64,000 nucleotides of DNA from the NCBI GenBank assembly GCA_027924585.1, contig BSBM01000059.1, forward strand, positions 5,270,001-5,334,000, written 5' to 3'. The stretch comes from Larix kaempferi (Eukaryota > Streptophyta > Pinopsida > Pinales > Pinaceae). The notes beneath the pieces are model-generated. The model searched no databases. It was not told the origin of the DNA and worked only from the letters and a program-made list of their open reading frames with translations. The position numbers were made by a program, and so were the translations under genes. Every line of letters starts with the position of its first letter. Positions within the stretch are counted from its first letter, which is position 1. This document shows, in pieces, positions 9,510 through 19,290 of the stretch.

Positions 9510-12300
9510 GCCATAAGTGATGGATGCAGGCCCCGATGAAGCTGAAACTGCTGGAGGAGGTGTGGAAGACCCCGATCTATCATCACTGATCATCCCATGT
9601 CATAACATTGCCTCAGTATCCCAAATCGATTTCCTCAATAGCCATTTCTACCAATCCTGAAATGCCTCGGGAAGCATGAAACTGCCCCAAACTGACTCCT
9701 GGAGTGCCTGCGCTGTCAAGGTGAGGGCACCAGTGTGTCCGGGAGGGGGGTAATATGGTAAAAAAAAGTGGCTGGACCACCCCCTCCATCATCAGCGCCC
9801 TAGGTCAACCGGATAAAAATCACATCTGCTCTGACAGGGCCTCCGACAGACCAAAACTGCACTGGGATAGCCTACTGAGGCTCAATCATCACTTTAAGTG
9901 CCCGGAACTGAAAACAAACTGTCTCATCGGACTCAGAAGGTCCAAATCCATCCAAAATGTGTACTCATACACCATATGAGTCTCTGCATGATCAAAATAT
10001 ATATCCAATATACCGGAACAGGGCCAATAATAATAATCTGTAAATGATCAAATACTGCTGTAAACCAAGAATCATCATCATAACCCTGTAGCTGCTGCAT
10101 AGAATCATCATGTATGTACACATAGACCATATATCATCTATCCATATCATCATAGGGTCCAACCATCTCATGTCCTATGGTTGACCTTGGTCAGACTAGG
10201 CCTAACCAAGTCAGCATGACCCAATATAACTCAGACCATCATCATAAGCTGCTGCAAAGTGTCAAAGGTTAATGCATGCTCTACAACTTATTCAAATAAC
10301 AATTATAACACAAAGTAATCATTACTGGCGATCTAAATCCAAATATATAGTGTCATTAATTATTATTATTACTCAGACCAGACTTTCAAGATCATACTCA
10401 CTTCATAGCTGTGATCAGTTTGTTAGTGAAGGGTGAAGGTTAAAATAACTGGCTAGGCTAAGGGATGACTTGACTGACTTAACTTTGTGACACTTTGGCA
10501 AGGGAAAGGGAATACACACCATAGTATATACTGAATGAGTAATAACACAGGGAATGGCGGTGTCTCACAAATGGATGAGTTGTTCAAAGAGGGTTTATTC
10601 ACCTTTAACATATGCGCACAATCCATAATACAAATGAGGCCAGCAATCGTTTTGATATAACGTTTAAGTTCCATTGCTTTTAAGCCTGAAGTTTCCATAG
10701 CCTTGGTCTATGTGTGTTTATAAACACATTGCATAGATTTACATTTATTTTAGGCTTTCTATTGCAGGTGTGTTTTTAAGGCACTTGTTTACCTGAGCAC
10801 TTCTAGGTGTGTCATGGACAGCTTGTTTACCTAGGTATTTATTTTTCCAAAAGATATAACATTTTATTTTCATGGCCATTTTCATTTGGCATGCCTTTCA
10901 TTCATGTGTGTTTAGAAACACATTGCATGAATGGGCTTTTTATACAAGATATAGCATTTCATTTTCCAGATTTTGTATACATGGCAGCACTAAAAGTTTC
11001 AGGTTTAGCCAACACAACTTTAGTGACTAGGGGGAATTCCAAGGAACTCCAACTCACCATAGGTAAGTTTTGTCACCAACTCAGAGCCGAGACACAATAA
11101 ACAGGGAAGCTCATCCAATATAGAGGCTACAGTGGGGAAAAGTCCTCCATGCCACTATTCAAGTAGTAAGTCAGGGTGATAAACTAAAAAGGTAGGCAAT
11201 GGATGGATGAAGACAATGAATAATGGAGCCAACACTAGCAAGCCAAGGTATGGTGGAATGATCACCTCTATTCTCCCTAAGGAGGGTAAAACCAATGAGT
11301 ATGAATAGTGAACTTCTAAGTCTGAGTAGGGACAAATATAATATATATATAATAAAATCAACCAGGTCCACATATCTATATGATCGCCAGATCATGATAC
11401 TAAGTGCTAAGACATGCTATAAGAATAAGTATAAAAGCAATATAACCATAACACAATGATATACCTGCTGAGTCATATACCTGAATGCTCATCAACCTGT
11501 ACCATCATATGTCCTCTGAAATTGCTGCTGTAACTCTGGGCACTACTGACTGCTCTGTACCAATGGTATAATGGCTACATCGGTCATCTCTCTGAGTGTC
11601 CTGAGACTTAGTCATGGCATGGGGAATATACACTGTTGTCCACAATCTGATAGTGATCCAATGTAGATGCTCATCTCAGCATCTCAAATGTAAGGAAACT
11701 GGCTGAATAGTGTACTGGCATCAGAAAAATAATGCATGGTAGCCCGGCTACTATGTATGTGATAACAGGATCCTCCCCTGAGGTTAGGGAACCGTAGGAC
11801 AACTCACCTAGGAGTTAGGGATAGGGATCCACCTCATCCAACTTCTAGAAATCGCTCGAAAGATACCTTTATCCCAATTAACCAACTCCAGTGCAAGCTG
11901 CATGAGGGAAACCTGCATCAGGGAAGGGAAGCGCAGGCTGCACAAAGGCATCCTGTGTCGCCGGCATAGTTTGGAAGAGTTCATTTTGCGCCGGGCCTAG
12001 TTGGGCACTTCTTTCTCAAAGACAACATGTGCCGGCCCAACTAGAAATGTGGACAAAGGGCATCAACTTGCTCTAACTGACTTGCTTGATCATGGAGACT
12101 TCAGGGATCAAGGCATTGAGTTAACAAGGGAATCATGATGGCGAGATTTAGGTGTAACACTTCATAATGGTTTTGAATAACAAAGTTAACATGGCCATAA
12201 TGATTAGAAACAGTATCTTTAATCTGGTTGCCATCAATTTGAGTATCAAAACAATTATGAAGTTTCTCATTTTCAATAAAAGGATTAGAATATAATTTAC
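9510..12300. other. Unassigned non-coding stretch with CATCATC-rich and hairpin segments
   Basis: No supported gene. 9570-10260 and 11400-11700 are rich in ATCATC-type low-complexity sequence. Two similar hairpins with TGTGTTTA-type arms lie at 10708-10736 and 10899-10933. Two minus-strand frames at 11155-11395 overlap each other in different frames and are not credible. A 97-codon plus frame at 10807-11100 has no recognisable motif. Copy B equivalent is 37278-40068. Confidence 0.4.
10708..10736. repeat. Hairpin with perfect 16-bp palindrome
   Basis: TGTGTTTATAAACACA (10713-10728) is a perfect palindrome flanked by CTATG/CATAG complementary ends. A related hairpin with CATTCATG/CATGAATG ends lies at 10899-10933. 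Copies at 38476-38504 and 38667-38701. Confidence 0.5.
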
Positions 12301-12339
12301 ATACAATCAGTTGTTGTTGATCATGGAATTCACGACAAG

Positions 12340-12650
12340 GCTGCGGGGAATCACTCTAGCCCCCTTCGCTTCGCTCCCAATTCACGATCCCGGAGGAAGA
12401 GTTGAGGAATTGATCTCGGGATTGCGATTCCTCTTCGCTTCCTCTCGGGATCGATTTTGTAATTCGTAAATCCGGGGCAAAAAAAACGATCCCTGGGTTT
12501 TGAGGAATCGCTGAGGGAGCAATGAGGGATCGATGCTCCTAGAGCGATCCCTTATCGCTCCCTCAACGATCCTGAACCAAAAAAATCGCTCCTGAAAAAG
12601 CTCCCTGAGCGATTCTGCGGGCTAAGCGGACTTGAGTCCGATTTTTCTCA
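12340..12650. repeat. GC-rich foldback region built from CGATCCC/GGGATCG and CGCT/AGCG words
   Basis: A GC-rich island in AT-rich surroundings. Within it 12513-12564 forms a hairpin of roughly 20-bp arms (GAGGGAGC..AGGGATCG against CGATCCCTTATCGCTCCCTC) with a loop of about 12 bases. Many further GATCCC and GGGATCG words occur in both orientations. This resembles the subterminal repeats of a DNA transposon (hAT-like is one option), but I cannot identify target-site duplications. Copy B at 40108-40418 differs at 40265. Confidence 0.5.
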
Positions 12651-13085
12651 AATTTTCAAAAACAAATTGTTTTTTAGTGATTGGATAGGGTTCATTTAGG
12701 CAAATAAACACTATTAAACTCCATTTGGACTCATTCTATTCCTCATTTCATTGATTTCACTTCCCTTGCTAGGGCTTTGAGTGGGTTTACTAGTTGTTTG
12801 AGAGCAAATTTGTGGGAGCTTGGAGGGGAGATTGAAGCGGAGATTGAAAGCTTCTATTTGTGAGAGCTTGGAAGGGAGATTGAAGGCTCCCATAGAGACA
12901 TTCAACCACCATTGAAGAGCTAAAGAGGTAGGCTCTAAAAACCCAATATTTGTTTGCTTTTGAAAAAATATTTCACTATGTTAAATTTAAACCTTGCAAT
13001 GTTCTCTTCTCCTACTCTTTCCAATTTCTTATTCTTCATCATTCTATTGCAGGCAACAAGTGACTCTCATCTTGAATTAAGAAAC

Positions 13086-13256
13086 ATGATGGGTATGTGG
13101 TTTTGGATTGTGTTTCCGCTTCTTCTCATTATGATGGTGTTGGGAAGCAAATATGGTGGTGGTAGTGATGAGGGGGAAGAGGTAGAGAGTGACACATACT
13201 GTGGAGAAGAGGAGGAAGGGGAAGAGGGTGATGATGATGAGATTGAGAGTGATTAG
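13086..13256 (+). CDS. Possible small peptide with hydrophobic start and acidic tail (hypothetical)
   Basis: A 56-codon frame from ATG 13086. The first 20 residues or so form one very hydrophobic segment (MWFWIVFPLLLIMMVLG), followed by GSKYGGGSDE and a strongly acidic tail ending DDDEIESD. A plausible intron lies just upstream: donor GAG|GTAGGC at 12928 and acceptor TTGCAG at 13047-13052 after a pyrimidine-rich tract, so it could be the first coding exon after a spliced leader. The same frame is open upstream to 12954 but that part would lie in the intron. I recognise no family; it could equally be an end of a DNA transposon gene given the foldback 500 bp upstream. Copy at 40854-41024. Confidence 0.25.
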   Translation: MMGMWFWIVFPLLLIMMVLGSKYGGGSDEGEEVESDTYCGEEEEGEEGDDDEIESD

Positions 13257-13310
13257 AGGCAAAAACAAAAAAGACACAACACCTTTGTGGAAGTGTGTGA
13301 CAAGTATTGG

Positions 13311-13504
13311 GGGAGGGAGAGGGGGTGGAACCACAAAGCTTACATGACCCCATTGTAATAAAACTTACACAGGTTCATATATGGGAGGGAGAGGGGGTGG
13401 AACCACAAAGCTTACATGACCCCATTGTAATAAAACTTACACAGGTTCATATACCACAAAGCTTACATGACCCCATTGTAATAAAACTTACACAGGTTCA
13501 TATA
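13311..13504. repeat. 72-bp minisatellite, 2.7 copies
   Basis: Units 13311-13382 and 13383-13453 begin GGGAGGGAGAGGGGGTGG; a third, 13454-13504, lacks that 20-base G-rich head and keeps the 51-base body (CCACAAAGCTTACATGACCC...). The repeat stays open in one frame, giving an apparent repeat peptide (QSLHDPIVIKLTQVHI three times), which I read as a by-product. Copy B 41079-41272. Confidence 0.9.
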
Positions 13505-14232
13505 CCCGGGTGAGAAAGCATTTGTGTGGGATTATACCATGCGATGAAGGTAAGTCTACTGGAGACAAAACCTGTGACAAAGTGTCAGCTAAAGAGAGAA
13601 ATAAATACAAGATTGAAGAAGAGGCCGCTCAATGTTAGGATATCTCATCATTTAGTATGTACTTTGCATGCACTTTGCATGCATGCATGCATCTGCATGC
13701 TGCCCAGTCACCAGTTTGATGCCTCCGGCACCTAGTCCCTAGTTTGCCAGCACCCGGGAGCTTCTTTCCACTCAGTCTTAGCCCTCCTACTGCTTAGTGC
13801 ACCCAGCATGCACCTACCACCTGAGAGGGGTGCCTTTTCTCACCTACCAGTCCAGTTCACTTCAGTTAGCTAGTTGTCTTGCCTTGATTTAAGGCTAGAC
13901 TGACTCCTAACTGCTGTCATCACTCCGATGGACCTCCGATGAGACTTGACTACCTATTCTAAGTCCATTTAACTCCTCATGCGCCCTCCACTGAGCCTCC
14001 TTCCCTACATTAGTGCCATTACCATCAGTTGCACTTATTACACTTAGTTAGACTCAGTTTGACACCTGGTTGATAGTGACTTGTGCATTGATGACCACCA
14101 CTGATTGATGATGAGGACTCCTAGTTGGAGCCAAGCTATGCCATGCAGTATATTCGAATGACCTCCTTGACTAATTTGAATTGCTCATTCATTGTGACAG
14201 TATTGTATTGTAATTCTACTATTCTGGATTAT
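13505..14232. other. Non-coding stretch with TGCATGCA run
   Basis: No gene supported. A TGCATGCATGCATGCA-type alternating run lies at about 13665-13700 and could form non-B DNA. A consensus-like splice donor (AAG|GTAAGT) is present near 13549. Copy B 41273-42000. Confidence 0.4.
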
Positions 14233-14554
14233 CACTAGTACGAAATGAGAGATAAGTGACAAAAAAAGACCAAAATCCGCATATAAATGACCACTTTTGA
14301 GTTGGTGACCACTGGTAGCAAATTAGTGGCCATGTATCACGCGACCAAAAATGTGGTCATATTTAGCTTGGTCATTTATAGCTTATCTTGTGGTCATATA
14401 TTTGGTCATTAATTGTCACAATCAATGACCAAATTTATGACCACATTTTTTGTCACATGATAAATGACCGCTAATTTGCTACTAGCGATTGCCAACTCAA
14501 AAGTGGTAATTTATATGCATATTTTGGTCACTTATCTCTCATGTTGTACTGGTG
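14233..14554. mobile_element. CACTA-like foldback MITE
   Basis: About 322 bp whose two halves are reverse complements. The left end CACTAGTACGAAATGAGAG pairs with the right end (complement CACCAGTACAACATGAGAG), both continuing ATAAGTGAC, and the similarity extends inward for about 150 bp on each side to a centre near 14395. CACTA termini point to the CACTA (En/Spm) superfamily, but the 3-bp target duplication is not clear. Non-coding. Copy B 42001-42322. Confidence 0.7.
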
Positions 14555-14623
14555 GTCATTTATATTCAAATTTTGGTCATTTTTTTAGTCATTTACCTCT
14601 TTTAAGTGGTTTCAGAATATAAA

Positions 14624-14695
14624 TAGGGCATGGCGGAATCGAACCACCAACCTCCTGCCTATAAGGCAGGTGCTCTACCATTGAGCTAGCACCCT
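14624..14695 (-). tRNA. tRNA-Ile(UAU)-like gene, no intron
   Basis: Folds as a cloverleaf on the minus strand. Acceptor AGGGTGC pairs with ATGCCCT (two G-U pairs, one C-A mismatch at the base); D arm GCTC/GAGC; anticodon stem CCTGC/GCAGG with loop CTTATAG (anticodon TAT at 14661-14663); T arm GGTGG/CCGCC around TTCGATT; discriminator A at 14624. Length 72 without CCA. Plant nuclear tRNA-Ile(UAU) genes usually carry an intron, and no T-run follows, so this may be a pseudogene, a tRNA of organellar or other origin, or a repeat-borne copy. Confidence 0.7.
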
Positions 14696-14792
14696 TAAAT
14701 AGAATTCCTTATGGATTGATGGAATGTCCTATGCTGCTCTATTCGTTCCATGATGTCCCAGTATCATATTACAGCTCCAACATACTCTTCTA

Positions 14793-15090
14793 AACTGTTA
14801 AACATATATCATCTGAAACCTTTATTTATAAATTGTTTCATCCTATGTTTTTCCCTTTTTTCTTTTCTTTTTTTCCAATATATTTTCCTTGTTTTACTTT
14901 TTGTCATTTGAATGTTTTGATTGTCTTTCTTGTGCTATTTTAACTGTTAAATATATATCATCTGAAACATTTATTTATAAACTGTTTCATTCTATGTTTT
15001 TCCATTTTTTCTTTTCTTTTTTTCCAATATATTTTCCTTGTTTTGCTTTTTGTCATTTGAATGTTTTGATCATCTTTCTTGTGCTATTTT
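14793..15090. repeat. Tandem duplication, 149 bp x 2
   Basis: Units 14793-14941 and 14942-15090 begin AACTGTTAAA and end GTGCTATTT, with a few substitutions between them. T-rich, non-coding. Copy B 42561-42858. Confidence 0.9.
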
Positions 15091-15499
15091 ATCCACGGAA
15101 TGCATGCAATACATGCTAGTCTAGTTTAAATTGGTTGCATAATGCACAAAGAGGGAAAGAAAGTTAGAAAAAGATATAGTCACAGAGAAAGAAAGAGACC
15201 AAAAACATCTCGCCCATAGTGCCACCACTGGCCCTTCCATAGAAGGAAGAGAAAGAATGTCAAGATGAAAACAACTGCTCCAAGGCCACCAATCAGAACT
15301 CCAATTTTTTAATTGGAGTAACCTAGAAATTCAAAAAGGTTATATTATGGGGCCAGGCCAAAAAATTAGGTTTCTAAATAGAATAAAAAACCACAAGCGT
15401 GACATTGCATAGTGAAGAAAAGTACAAACCTGATTTTGAAGATAGAGTAGAGGCACATGGGTGTTGTAAACTTGAACCACAATTAAGATTATTACCAGT

Positions 15500-15704
15500 G
15501 AAATTGCAGACATGACACTACAATCATGTTAACTGCTACAAGAGCAATGTGAAATGAAAATGTAAGATACTATTTTAGCATTAGTCCAATTCAAAGTGAA
15601 TTTCACTGCAAGCATAACACTACAATCATGTTAACTTCTAAAATATCAATGTGAAATGAAAATATAAGTTACTATTTTAGTTCTAGCTCAATTCAAAGTG
15701 AATT
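15500..15704. repeat. Tandem duplication, about 102 bp x 2
   Basis: The block around ACACTACAATCATGTTAAC recurs after about 102 bp (15511 and 15613), with the same following words (CAATGTGAAATGAAAAT, ATTCAAAGTGAATTTC). More diverged than the 149-bp pair. Copy B 43268-43472. Confidence 0.85.
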
Positions 15705-15794
15705 TCCTTTTAATGCATTCTAACCAAGATATTTGTTGTTCATACAACTACATCTAGCCACCCTTTACACCAGGAAATTTGTAGATTTTACCAT

Positions 15795-15890
15795 CAATAT
15801 CTCAACAACACTATACTCATTAAATTTTATATTGGAGCATGCCAATATCTCAACAACACTATACGCATTAAATTTTATATTGTAGCATGC
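15795..15890. repeat. Tandem duplication, 48 bp x 2
   Basis: Units 15795-15842 and 15843-15890, starting CAATATCTCAACAACACTAT and ending GTAGCATGC or GGAGCATGC. Copy B 43563-43658. Confidence 0.9.
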
Positions 15891-16987
15891 GTAAGACAGT
15901 GATCAATCACCTAAATTGTACCTTTATGCAAGGTTGACCTTATCAAAATCATGATGGTTTCTTAATATAAAATTGATGACACATTAAAGCATGCTATTAG
16001 CCAAGTTTTCATGACACAGTAAGGAATCTGATCAGATGAAAATTAACTACACTTATCTAACCTGCTAAAAAAAAGATGCCTTCTTACTTGTATTTAGCTA
16101 CTTTAAATATAGCTTCCAAAATCTTTCCAGTGAGATCATTTGAGGATATATCCCTAAACACCAAGCAGGTTCCAATGTCAACAAAGCCAAACAACATTTG
16201 TATAGCTCAAAATCCAAGATATTACTAAAGAGAACATAGTTATACAACTAACCTTCCAAAAATGAAATAAACCCCTGTTAAAATGCAGTAACCAACTCTT
16301 ACAGTTCTATCAAATTTGGAATCGCTGCTAATGAAGAAGGATCTCTCCACCAAGTTTAGGATCTCTCCACCAAGTTTATTGTTTCTTATCACCTTGTTTA
16401 TTAGTCAAAGGGGAGAAGTATGAGAAGAAAAATAAGGTATAGATGCTTACATTAAGTGCAAAACAAATCGAACAAATATAGATGGCAAGAAACATTCAAC
16501 TCAATATTACAGTTCACATTTTCCTTAATATTCCCAAAGTTATCCCTAAGTTTCCCGCTTGGAAAGGAAGAAAGGTATCACCTTGAATCGAGAGGTATCA
16601 GATGAGGTCCTTGATTTAGGTAAAGGCCCGGCCCTGGTTGACCCTTCCCAACTGAATGAGATGAGGTATCACCAGACATATCTCCTTGCTACTTCAACCT
16701 TATAAAAAGGGGGGGTGGACAAGGCTTTAGGAATAATAAGAATAAGTCTGTATGGAGAAAGAAGCTATCTATATTCGCTATTACCAGACCTCGACTGATT
16801 GCGGTAAATCAATAATAAATTGGGTTATATACTTATTTTTCATTAGGAACAATAATAGAATTATTAAATAACTCTTGCAATTAATTAATAATTTTTAATA
16901 GAGTCATTCAAATAGGTACGGTTAAATTTTGTGATTGCCTTTGTAAAAAATCCATATATCATTCCCCTTACAGATATTGAAGATTAC
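15891..16987. other. AT-rich non-coding stretch
   Basis: No gene or element end recognised apart from a perfect 20-bp doublet (GGATCTCTCCACCAAGTTTA) at 16339-16378. Confidence 0.4.
16339..16378. repeat. Perfect 20-bp tandem doublet
   Basis: GGATCTCTCCACCAAGTTTA twice in a row, with no substitution. Copy B 44107-44146. Confidence 0.9.
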
Positions 16988-17104
16988 GAATTTGGCCCAA
17001 AAACTGGGAATATCCCCAGTGAGACTGTTGTTTACCAGATTCAAGTTCCATAGACTTGTCATGTTACCCAATTCACTTGGTAGCATTCCAGAGATAGACT
17101 TCAA
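16988..17104 (-). pseudogene. Leucine-rich-repeat fragment of a plant receptor-like gene
   Basis: About 39 codons on the minus strand reading SGMLPSELGNMTSL, then WNLNLVNNSLTGDIPS. They match the plant extracellular LRR pattern (GxxPxxLGNxTxLxxLxLxxNxLxGxIP) for about one and a half repeats. Similarity stops after this and no kinase or further repeats are nearby. Best read as a captured gene scrap or the last trace of a receptor-like protein gene. Copy B 44756-44872. Confidence 0.6.
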
Positions 17105-17431
17105 TCATGTTATTCATGAGTAGTGTTTATTTTCTAACTTTTCACATCAATTTGCATGCCCAACAGAGCATAAAAAGTCAGACCACAGAAAGAGCAGAAA
17201 AGCTGTCAATGGTGCTTACTCTAGGATTAAAATGATTATGGGTGACATTTTTTCTGATAGTAAGTTTGTTTTCAATCTGCTAATCTCTTGCAGAGCCATT
17301 TCATTTATATTCTCAAAATACGGTTTAGTTTCTTATGGTCACAGTATTAATTTATTAAATATATTTCAGGAAATCAGAGGCAGACTCATCACTCTCTTCA
17401 AGTTTACTGATTTGGCATTTGTCTGGTACCT

Positions 17432-17549
17432 GGTTGCCAAAGGCATTAACAGATTTTTACAAAATTGTTGTTGAATCCATAGATAGATAGGGTTGCCAAA
17501 GGCATTAAGAGATTTTTACAAAATTGTTGCTGAATCCATAGATAGATAG
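17432..17549. repeat. Tandem duplication, 59 bp x 2
   Basis: Units 17432-17490 and 17491-17549, starting GGTTGCCAAAGGCATTAA and ending ATAGATAGATAG; they differ at two bases. Copy B 45200-45317. Confidence 0.92.
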
Positions 17550-17774
17550 AAGCAATTGCTGAGTATTGAAACTGATCATGCATGAAATATATCCCTGGAT
17601 ATTTGTGTTAAGTTTTCATCACATACCTTTTCATATTGTCTTTCTATTCATTAATGATTCAATGCTTACATTTTGTGCTTCCTCTAATGAATTTTGTGTA
17701 CTTCAACCCAACAGGTGCATTGACTTTGGTTCCAACATCACATCAAGGCCTGCTAAGCAGGAGGCCTGCATTAG

Positions 17775-18173
17775 ATGTATTATAAAAACCATAAATATGA
17801 ATATCCTAAGAAAAGTAAAAAAAGGCATGGTCTCAGAAAGCAAGAAAGTAATTCTTCTACAAGACCTTATCTCTCAACCTTAGGGAACAGGAGGTCCTAT
17901 ATCTCATGTGCAACTTCTTTAGATGTATTGGGGGATGTTGTAGCTCTATCAATGGATGATACGAATCGAGAAAATAGAATTCAAGGTGCTTTGCAAATGT
18001 TTAATGGAACACAAAGGCCTTTTGTTTCCAAAAAAATCAGAAGTGAAGTGTGTGGGAAACATGAAAATGATAGAACCACACATACATATTTTCTGGGTTC
18101 TGAAATAGAATTCACTACTACAGTTGATGTATTAGCAGGGCTTGTTCTGGGCAATAGGTTCTTGCATTTGTAG
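17775..18173 (+). CDS. Unrecognised 132-codon frame (hypothetical, possibly an exon remnant)
   Basis: One of the longer frames outside the retroelements. Basic start (KKSKKRHGLRKQ), then a mixed polar stretch with LDVLGDVVALSMDD and GSEIEFTTTVDVLAGLVLG. No family recognised and no cysteine, metal or catalytic pattern stands out. A pyrimidine-rich tract ending AACCCAACAG at 17706-17715 just upstream could be a splice acceptor, and base composition is less AT-rich than its flanks. No partner exon found. Length alone does not exclude chance. Copy B 45543-45941 is identical in translation. Confidence 0.25.
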   Translation: MYYKNHKYEYPKKSKKRHGLRKQESNSSTRPYLSTLGNRRSYISCATSLDVLGDVVALSMDDTNRENRIQGALQMFNGTQRPFVSKKIRSEVCGKHENDRTTHTYFLGSEIEFTTTVDVLAGLVLGNRFLHL

Positions 18174-18923
18174 TGTTGCAGATATTCCTGAAACTTTTTA
18201 TATGAAACCACACTATAGAAGATTCATGAAAAAACTAATGGAATGGACCCACCATAGACATGTTCTATTTTGATTTTGAATTAGTCATGATCGGGGCCCA
18301 AACCAACTCACACCCCACGTTTTCACTAGGGTTTGGAAGGTTTGAACTAGCAGCTATTGATTCTGCTCATAGCATTCTAATGGTGATGTTGAACACACTC
18401 TAAACTAATGTCCCCAATGACATTAAACAGTATAAACCCAGTAGTATATCTCTACATGCCTTTAAAAAAAGACATACCTTACCCAATGTGTAGTTGACAT
18501 ATTTGAGCGAATCCCAATAGTGACCCACTAATCATAACCTGTTTTTATGGCTTGGTGATTAATATAATTAGTAATATGAATTCAGTGAAGATCAGATCAG
18601 TTTGAATTTAGAGTTACTATGAAATCAGTTTAATTTGGTGAATTGTGTTCTGTTGTAGCGACCTGGAATGTGATCTGTACATATTCACATTTTCTATCTT
18701 AGAGGGATCCAAGTTGTTGTGTATCCTTCTCATCCTTCTATAGCAACACGATTGTCTCTTTCCCTACATGTTCTTGTGGCTTCCCTAGCGATCTCTCTCC
18801 TTCCAACTCTTGTATTAAGTATGCTGACCTTATCAAACTTACTTTGGCAGAGTGTTCTTAATTTTATTTGCTTGAATTGAATTGATTAACATGATACAAA
18901 GAGCTCATGCATTTTAAATTAAT
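18174..18923. other. AT-rich non-coding stretch
   Basis: Nothing recognisable between the unrecognised frame and the lone LTR. Confidence 0.4.
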
Positions 18924-19278
18924 TGTAGGAGAGATTCCCCACATCTGAAGGGTCTGGGTGCACAAACACCCACTAATAACGATGCATATCCTCTCATACA
19001 GTGCACATCTCACATGTGCCCAATTATAATACATTGGCATGTTAAGCTCAACTACAAATAGTATTGGAGAGTGAAAATCACTATCACAAACTTTAATTAC
19101 AGAATGAATTACAGTGATAAATATGAGAGCATGTAATAGTCAAATATTAACATGATACATGATCTCATGAATATGTAGACTTTCTTATTATAAGCTTCTT
19201 TGGATTTAGTGAATCAATAAACATGATTAGCGATTATCACCCAATCAAGGTGTAATGAACCTTGATGGGTGCTACACA
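18924..19278 (+). repeat. Lone Copia-type LTR, plus orientation
   Basis: Begins TGTAGGAGAGATTCCCCACATC, a start typical of plant Copia LTRs, and ends ...GCTACACA directly before a primer-site motif. It carries an AATAAA signal near 19216. About 355 bp. No gag-pol follows immediately and no second LTR is seen, so the element is internally deleted or interrupted. The plus-strand Copia pol body at 23668 could be its displaced interior, but that is only a guess. Copy B 46692-47046. Confidence 0.55.
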
Positions 19279-19290
19279 TGGTATTAGAGC
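19279..19290 (+). other. Primer-binding site, initiator tRNA-Met type
   Basis: TGGTATTAGAGC, one base from TGGTATCAGAGC, placed directly after the LTR end. This supports both the LTR call and its plus orientation. Copy B 47047-47058. Confidence 0.65.

Noticed and set aside
13307-13513. A repeat-containing protein of 68 codons
   Set aside because: It is the translation of the 72-bp minisatellite and has no independent support.
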